This document shows, one piece after another, positions 36,791 to 39,377 of a stretch of DNA of 39,377 nucleotides (position 1 is its first letter; the number at the start of each line of letters is the position of its first letter). The position numbers were made by a program, and so were the translations under genes. The notes under the pieces are model-generated. The model had not been told where the DNA came from. It ran no database searches and saw only the letters and a program-made list of their open reading frames with translations. The DNA is from a virus, in the IMG/VR virus record IMGVR_UViG_3300045922_000817, positions 1 through 39,377 of that record, one strand, 5' to 3'.

Positions 36791-37150
36791 TCACTTTAGT
36801 CGGTTGTCGTCAGCCCTCACCACCTGACAGACCGAGCCGACACAGACCTTCTTGAAAACAGGCTTTAACGGCTCCGGCGACTTCGCGCGAACCGATTCCT
36901 TCGCCGCTTCAATCAGCTCACGCCTGGCTTGCTTTCGCTCAAACCAAGGTAGCTTATCGATGATGGCGATGATGACCGGCAGCGCGGTAATCACCCACGC
37001 CGGAATGCCTGGAATGAACCGGAGAAGGAAAACAACGATCTTGGCCCAGAACGGGACGTTGAGATCCAGTTCCTTCTGCGCCTGCTCGATGAGCGATTTA
37101 ATCTCTTCGGTCGATTCAGCGCGAGCCTTCAGATCCTCTAGGGTAACCAT
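36791..37150 (-). CDS. 119-aa membrane protein, candidate lysis protein
   Basis: 119 aa from the ATG at 37150, which overlaps the preceding TGA by one base. A helical N-terminus (TLEDLKARAESTEEIKSLIE) is followed by two hydrophobic stretches, FWAKIVVFLLRFIPGIPAW and VITALPVIIAII, then a basic tail with FERKQARRELIEAAKESVRA. A longer frame reaching 37243 is open but not coupled. The membrane segments and position among small late genes suit a holin-like or other lysis protein. No definite family is recognised. Confidence 0.6.
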   Translation of the reverse strand: MVTLEDLKARAESTEEIKSLIEQAQKELDLNVPFWAKIVVFLLRFIPGIPAWVITALPVIIAIIDKLPWFERKQARRELIEAAKESVRAKSPEPLKPVFKKVCVGSVCQVVRADDNRLK

Positions 37151-37413
37151 CACGCCTTCGCCGGAACGGTCTGCACGGTGTCGGATACAAGCACTTGAGC
37201 GAGATTGACTCCGAAGAGCACCAAAGTGTTCACGAACGCCCACGTCTGCGTCTTCGCTTCCGTGGGGACCACAGCAATCCCATCCACTGCTTTCACAAAA
37301 TCCGGAAGAAGCTCGGAAAGCGGCTTCTTAGCCTTCGCCAAACTGGCCGCCTTCAACACCAAGTCGCAAACGTCTTTCGTTTCTTTTGCTAACTGCACCT
37401 GAATCGTAACCAT
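37150..37413 (-). CDS. 87-aa small late protein, unknown
   Basis: 87 aa, ATG at 37413 with GGGGAG five bases upstream. It is helical, with an N-terminal VQLAKETKDVCDLVLKAASL and a more hydrophobic C-terminal half, WAFVNTLVLFGVNLAQVLVS, that could sit in or on a membrane. It lies between two membrane-protein genes, three bases after one and overlapping the next by one base. This trio looks like one functional set, perhaps for lysis. No family was recognised. Confidence 0.6.
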   Translation of the reverse strand: MVTIQVQLAKETKDVCDLVLKAASLAKAKKPLSELLPDFVKAVDGIAVVPTEAKTQTWAFVNTLVLFGVNLAQVLVSDTVQTVPAKA

Positions 37414-37415
37414 TT

Positions 37416-37652
37416 TTACTCCCCCATCTTGCGACGCGAGCCCTCGATCCGCGACAACCGCTGATCAATGCTGCGAAGCAGTTCACAAACAATTTTATGA
37501 TACTCCATATCCGCTTGCCTCTGCTCTTGAATGGCGGCTTGCGCCGCTGAGATGGTCATATCCATTTTCGTGGCCCAAGCGGCAGCACCGCCTATGACCA
37601 CGAGCGCTAGACCAATCGGTACAAGAGTCTTTTCGGAGATACTTGTAGGCAC
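37416..37652 (-). CDS. 78-aa single-pass membrane protein, holin/spanin-like
   Basis: 78 aa from the GTG at 37652, with GAGGGTGGG about nine bases upstream. One transmembrane helix (LVPIGLALVVIGGAAAW, about 10-26) is followed by a coiled coil (ISAAQAAIQEQRQADMEYHK and onward to RIEGSRRKMGE). A short N-terminal tail, one membrane helix and a long charged helix are shared by inner-membrane spanins and some small holins. It directly follows the fibre gene. Which lysis role it has cannot be decided from sequence. Confidence 0.6.
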   Translation of the reverse strand: MPTSISEKTLVPIGLALVVIGGAAAWATKMDMTISAAQAAIQEQRQADMEYHKIVCELLRSIDQRLSRIEGSRRKMGE

Positions 37653-37692
37653 GATTAGTTACCCACCCTCTGCATTGAGAAGCTCGGGCGTC

Positions 37693-39377
37693 CTAACGGA
37701 AATGCTCCTCAACGATAATGACACCAGAGCCTCCTGAGCCGCCGTTGTGATTGGTGCCAGAGCCAGGGCTCCCGCCAGCGCCCACCGTGTAGGAATAAGT
37801 CGGAAGCGGGTTGTAGATAATAAACTCGATCCCTTCCCCGCTATTGCCGCCAGAGCCGGCCCAATCGTTCGCACTGCCAGAAGTCGAGCTTCCACCACCG
37901 CCACCGCCGCCGGTGTTAGCTAATGCAGCAAATCCACCACCACCACCATTACCTTGACCGCCGCCGCCCAAGAACGACGAGCCGCCCTTGCCGCCGGAGA
38001 TTGTTACGCCACTGCCGCTTGCAGTTCTTCCGCCCGATTGCCCGATGTCCGAGCGGTAGATGTTTACCACCACATAATTAGGCGCATCGGTGCCGGATGG
38101 TGCCGCACTGGCATTTGCCGAACGCCCGCCTGTGCCGCCTTTGGCCACAGCAGTACCAAAGGTCGTGTCACCACCGGCGCCGCCGGCAGAAGCGTTCGAC
38201 GTAGTGTTATTGCCACCACCACCACCGCCGCCACCCACCATTAGCACGCGCAGATACTTCGTGCCCGCCGCCACGTTATGCGTGCCCGAGCCGGACGTGT
38301 AGCGCGTCACTTTCGGCGGAACGTAGTCTCCCGCCGCCAGCGTCGAGCGGCCGGGCACGAGCGAGATTTCGAAAACGTTCTCGGTGGCGTCTCCGCTCGC
38401 CGACACTGAAACAGAAGTCACAGCCCGAAGATCGAGCGTGTCTCCGGCATTTAGGAACACCTCACAGGCGCCTTGAGCGCCAAGCTGGAACGTGGCCGTG
38501 GTAGCGGCGTAGTTGAAGTTTTGTTTGATCGAAGTGCCGTTTTTGCGCCAGTTGAAAAAGAATCCGTTGTTAGCCGCCCACGAAGCGCTTGCCGTGCGCA
38601 TCGCGGTGGTCGCTCGGTAGTAACCGGCAACCGGAGCGGTAAAGACGCCGGTGGAGGGGTTGTAGGCGTTGTGCGTGTCGTAGTCCCGAGTCGGAAATAC
38701 GACCGTCGTGTACGATGCCGACAGCGCAGTTGTCGAGCTTGTGTATCGCGCAGCTACCGTCCGCCCATCATAGCTTCCAATCTGAACGTTCGAGCCCCAG
38801 CCCGCGATGGGAATACGAAGCTGATAAGTGACGCGGTCGTTGTTTGCGAACGCACTCGAATCGACAGCGTTCGACGTGTCGTTTCGGACGAACGAGACCG
38901 AGGTCGCGCTGTTGCGGCGTGCATAACCGCCACGAGACGCGGCCGAGCCCGAATCGTCGTACCAACCCCAGAAGCCTAGAATTTGGCTCAAGGAATCGTT
39001 GCCGTCGAAAGCAACCGTGTCATCGATCGAATACCCAGAAGGCAGCGAGACAGTGAATACACTTGCCGCGCCCGTGCCACTATAGCGCACGGCCCCTTCA
39101 ATCATCATGTAACGCCCAGCGCGCCACCAGCGAGCGTTATTGGCTGCAACACCGGTGTTTGAGTTGAGAGTTGGCGTATAGGCCACCGGGTCCGTCACCG
39201 CTGCCGCGAATGCCACCGGAGACGGAGCGATGGAGACGCGATCGATTTTCAGCGTGTAGGCCGAATTGCTTGTGGTCGCGACATGAAAGCACAGCCGATA
39301 GCTCGTGGCCGTGGGCCCAGCCTGGAACGTCCCGGTGTAGAGCGCCCCGCCGGTGCTGTCGGCCTTCGGAATGCCGG
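37693..39377 (-). CDS. Tail fibre / receptor-binding protein, 3' part (starts beyond the window)
   Basis: The frame is open from the window edge to a TAG at 37693, about 561 codons. A GTG at 39216 lies inside the same open frame but is not the true start, because the sequence upstream is homologous to codons inside the 5' fragment. From the edge: carbohydrate-binding-like domain, variable domain (about 39209 down to 38803), C1q/TNF-like jelly roll (YNPSTGVFTAPVAGYY), and a long glycine-rich tip (VLMVGGGGGGGGNN onward) ending GSGVIIVEEHFR. Gly-rich tips with a final V-I-I-V-E-E strand are common in adhesins. Receptor binding by the variable and tip domains is inferred. Confidence 0.88.
   Translation of the reverse strand, partial: GIPKADSTGGALYTGTFQAGPTATSYRLCFHVATTSNSAYTLKIDRVSIAPSPVAFAAAVTDPVAYTPTLNSNTGVAANNARWWRAGRYMMIEGAVRYSGTGAASVFTVSLPSGYSIDDTVAFDGNDSLSQILGFWGWYDDSGSAASRGGYARRNSATSVSFVRNDTSNAVDSSAFANNDRVTYQLRIPIAGWGSNVQIGSYDGRTVAARYTSSTTALSASYTTVVFPTRDYDTHNAYNPSTGVFTAPVAGYYRATTAMRTASASWAANNGFFFNWRKNGTSIKQNFNYAATTATFQLGAQGACEVFLNAGDTLDLRAVTSVSVSASGDATENVFEISLVPGRSTLAAGDYVPPKVTRYTSGSGTHNVAAGTKYLRVLMVGGGGGGGGNNTTSNASAGGAGGDTTFGTAVAKGGTGGRSANASAAPSGTDAPNYVVVNIYRSDIGQSGGRTASGSGVTISGGKGGSSFLGGGGQGNGGGGGFAALANTGGGGGGGSSTSGSANDWAGSGGNSGEGIEFIIYNPLPTYSYTVGAGGSPGSGTNHNGGSGGSGVIIVEEHFR
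38588..39377 (-). repeat. Window-end repeat, copy B (fibre allele with core 2)
   Basis: Counterpart of 1-805: the flanks at 38588-38802 and ~39209-39377 are nearly identical to the other copy, while the core at about 38803-39209 differs. Overlaying the two copies restores a single in-frame fibre gene. Both copies have the same orientation, so they are not an inverted pair. Confidence 0.9.

Noticed and set aside
38588-39377. Fibre switching by DNA inversion with the serine recombinase
   Set aside because: The two fibre versions have the same orientation and no flanking inverted recombination sites were seen, so inversion is not supported.

Overview
The window looks like an almost complete genome of a tailed double-stranded DNA bacteriophage, most likely podovirus-like: terminase, portal, scaffold, capsid, a head-tail adaptor, a large tail-hub protein and several internal virion-type proteins are present, but no tape measure, sheath or tail-tube genes were recognised. 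The genome is about 57-58% GC by eye. The host cannot be named from sequence. No tyrosine integrase, CI-like repressor or tRNA was recognised.

The contig opens in the middle of the tail-fibre gene. Positions 1-805 and 38588-39377 are the same part of that gene in two versions: nearly identical flanks around a different ~410-420 bp core. If the two ends are overlaid, the fibre is one in-frame gene of about 883-888 codons and the genome is a closed circle (or circularly permuted molecule) of about 38.6 kb. Simple end-to-end joining would break the frame.

Layout. (1) Minus strand, 10155 down to 1 and on through 39377 down to 27418: one long late cluster. In transcription order it carries a 94-aa protein, a TerS-like protein, an 81-aa protein, TerL, a 97-aa protein, portal, scaffold, major capsid protein, a virion-type protein with a signal peptide, tail fibre, three small proteins (two with membrane segments, lysis candidates), a tail-linked protein, tail hub, a 208-aa protein, head-tail adaptor, then putative internal/ejection proteins with a GNAT-like gene among them. 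(2) Plus strand 10406-13055: a small serine recombinase, then a DUF6948-like gene followed by two copies of an extreme Gly/Tyr/Asp-rich gene, each translationally coupled to a preceding frame. (3) Plus strand 13245-15238: a C5 cytosine DNA methyltransferase and a 140-aa protein, separated by an array of (CG)n palindromes. (4) 15290-16485: a largely non-coding control region with 8-bp minisatellites, 130-147 bp tandem repeats, and a cluster of TGATCAC iteron-like sites around an AT-rich stretch: the best candidate replication origin. (5) Minus strand 16486-19005: a primase-polymerase/helicase fusion next to that origin. (6) 19284-20126 plus and 20242-21384 minus: small genes including a 58-aa HTH protein and an M15-type peptidase. 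(7) 21437-27409 plus: a secreted trypsin-like protease, then a replication/recombination operon (RecB/Cas4-like nuclease, SNF2-family helicase, VRR-NUC nuclease and small partners).

Working together, regions 4, 5 and 7 probably start and run DNA replication and recombination, the methyltransferase modifies the DNA, and the minus-strand cluster builds the particle and packages DNA. The most distinctive points are the two fibre versions, the iteron-type origin with its repeat-rich surroundings, the duplicated Gly/Tyr-rich gene module, and the phage-encoded exported serine protease.
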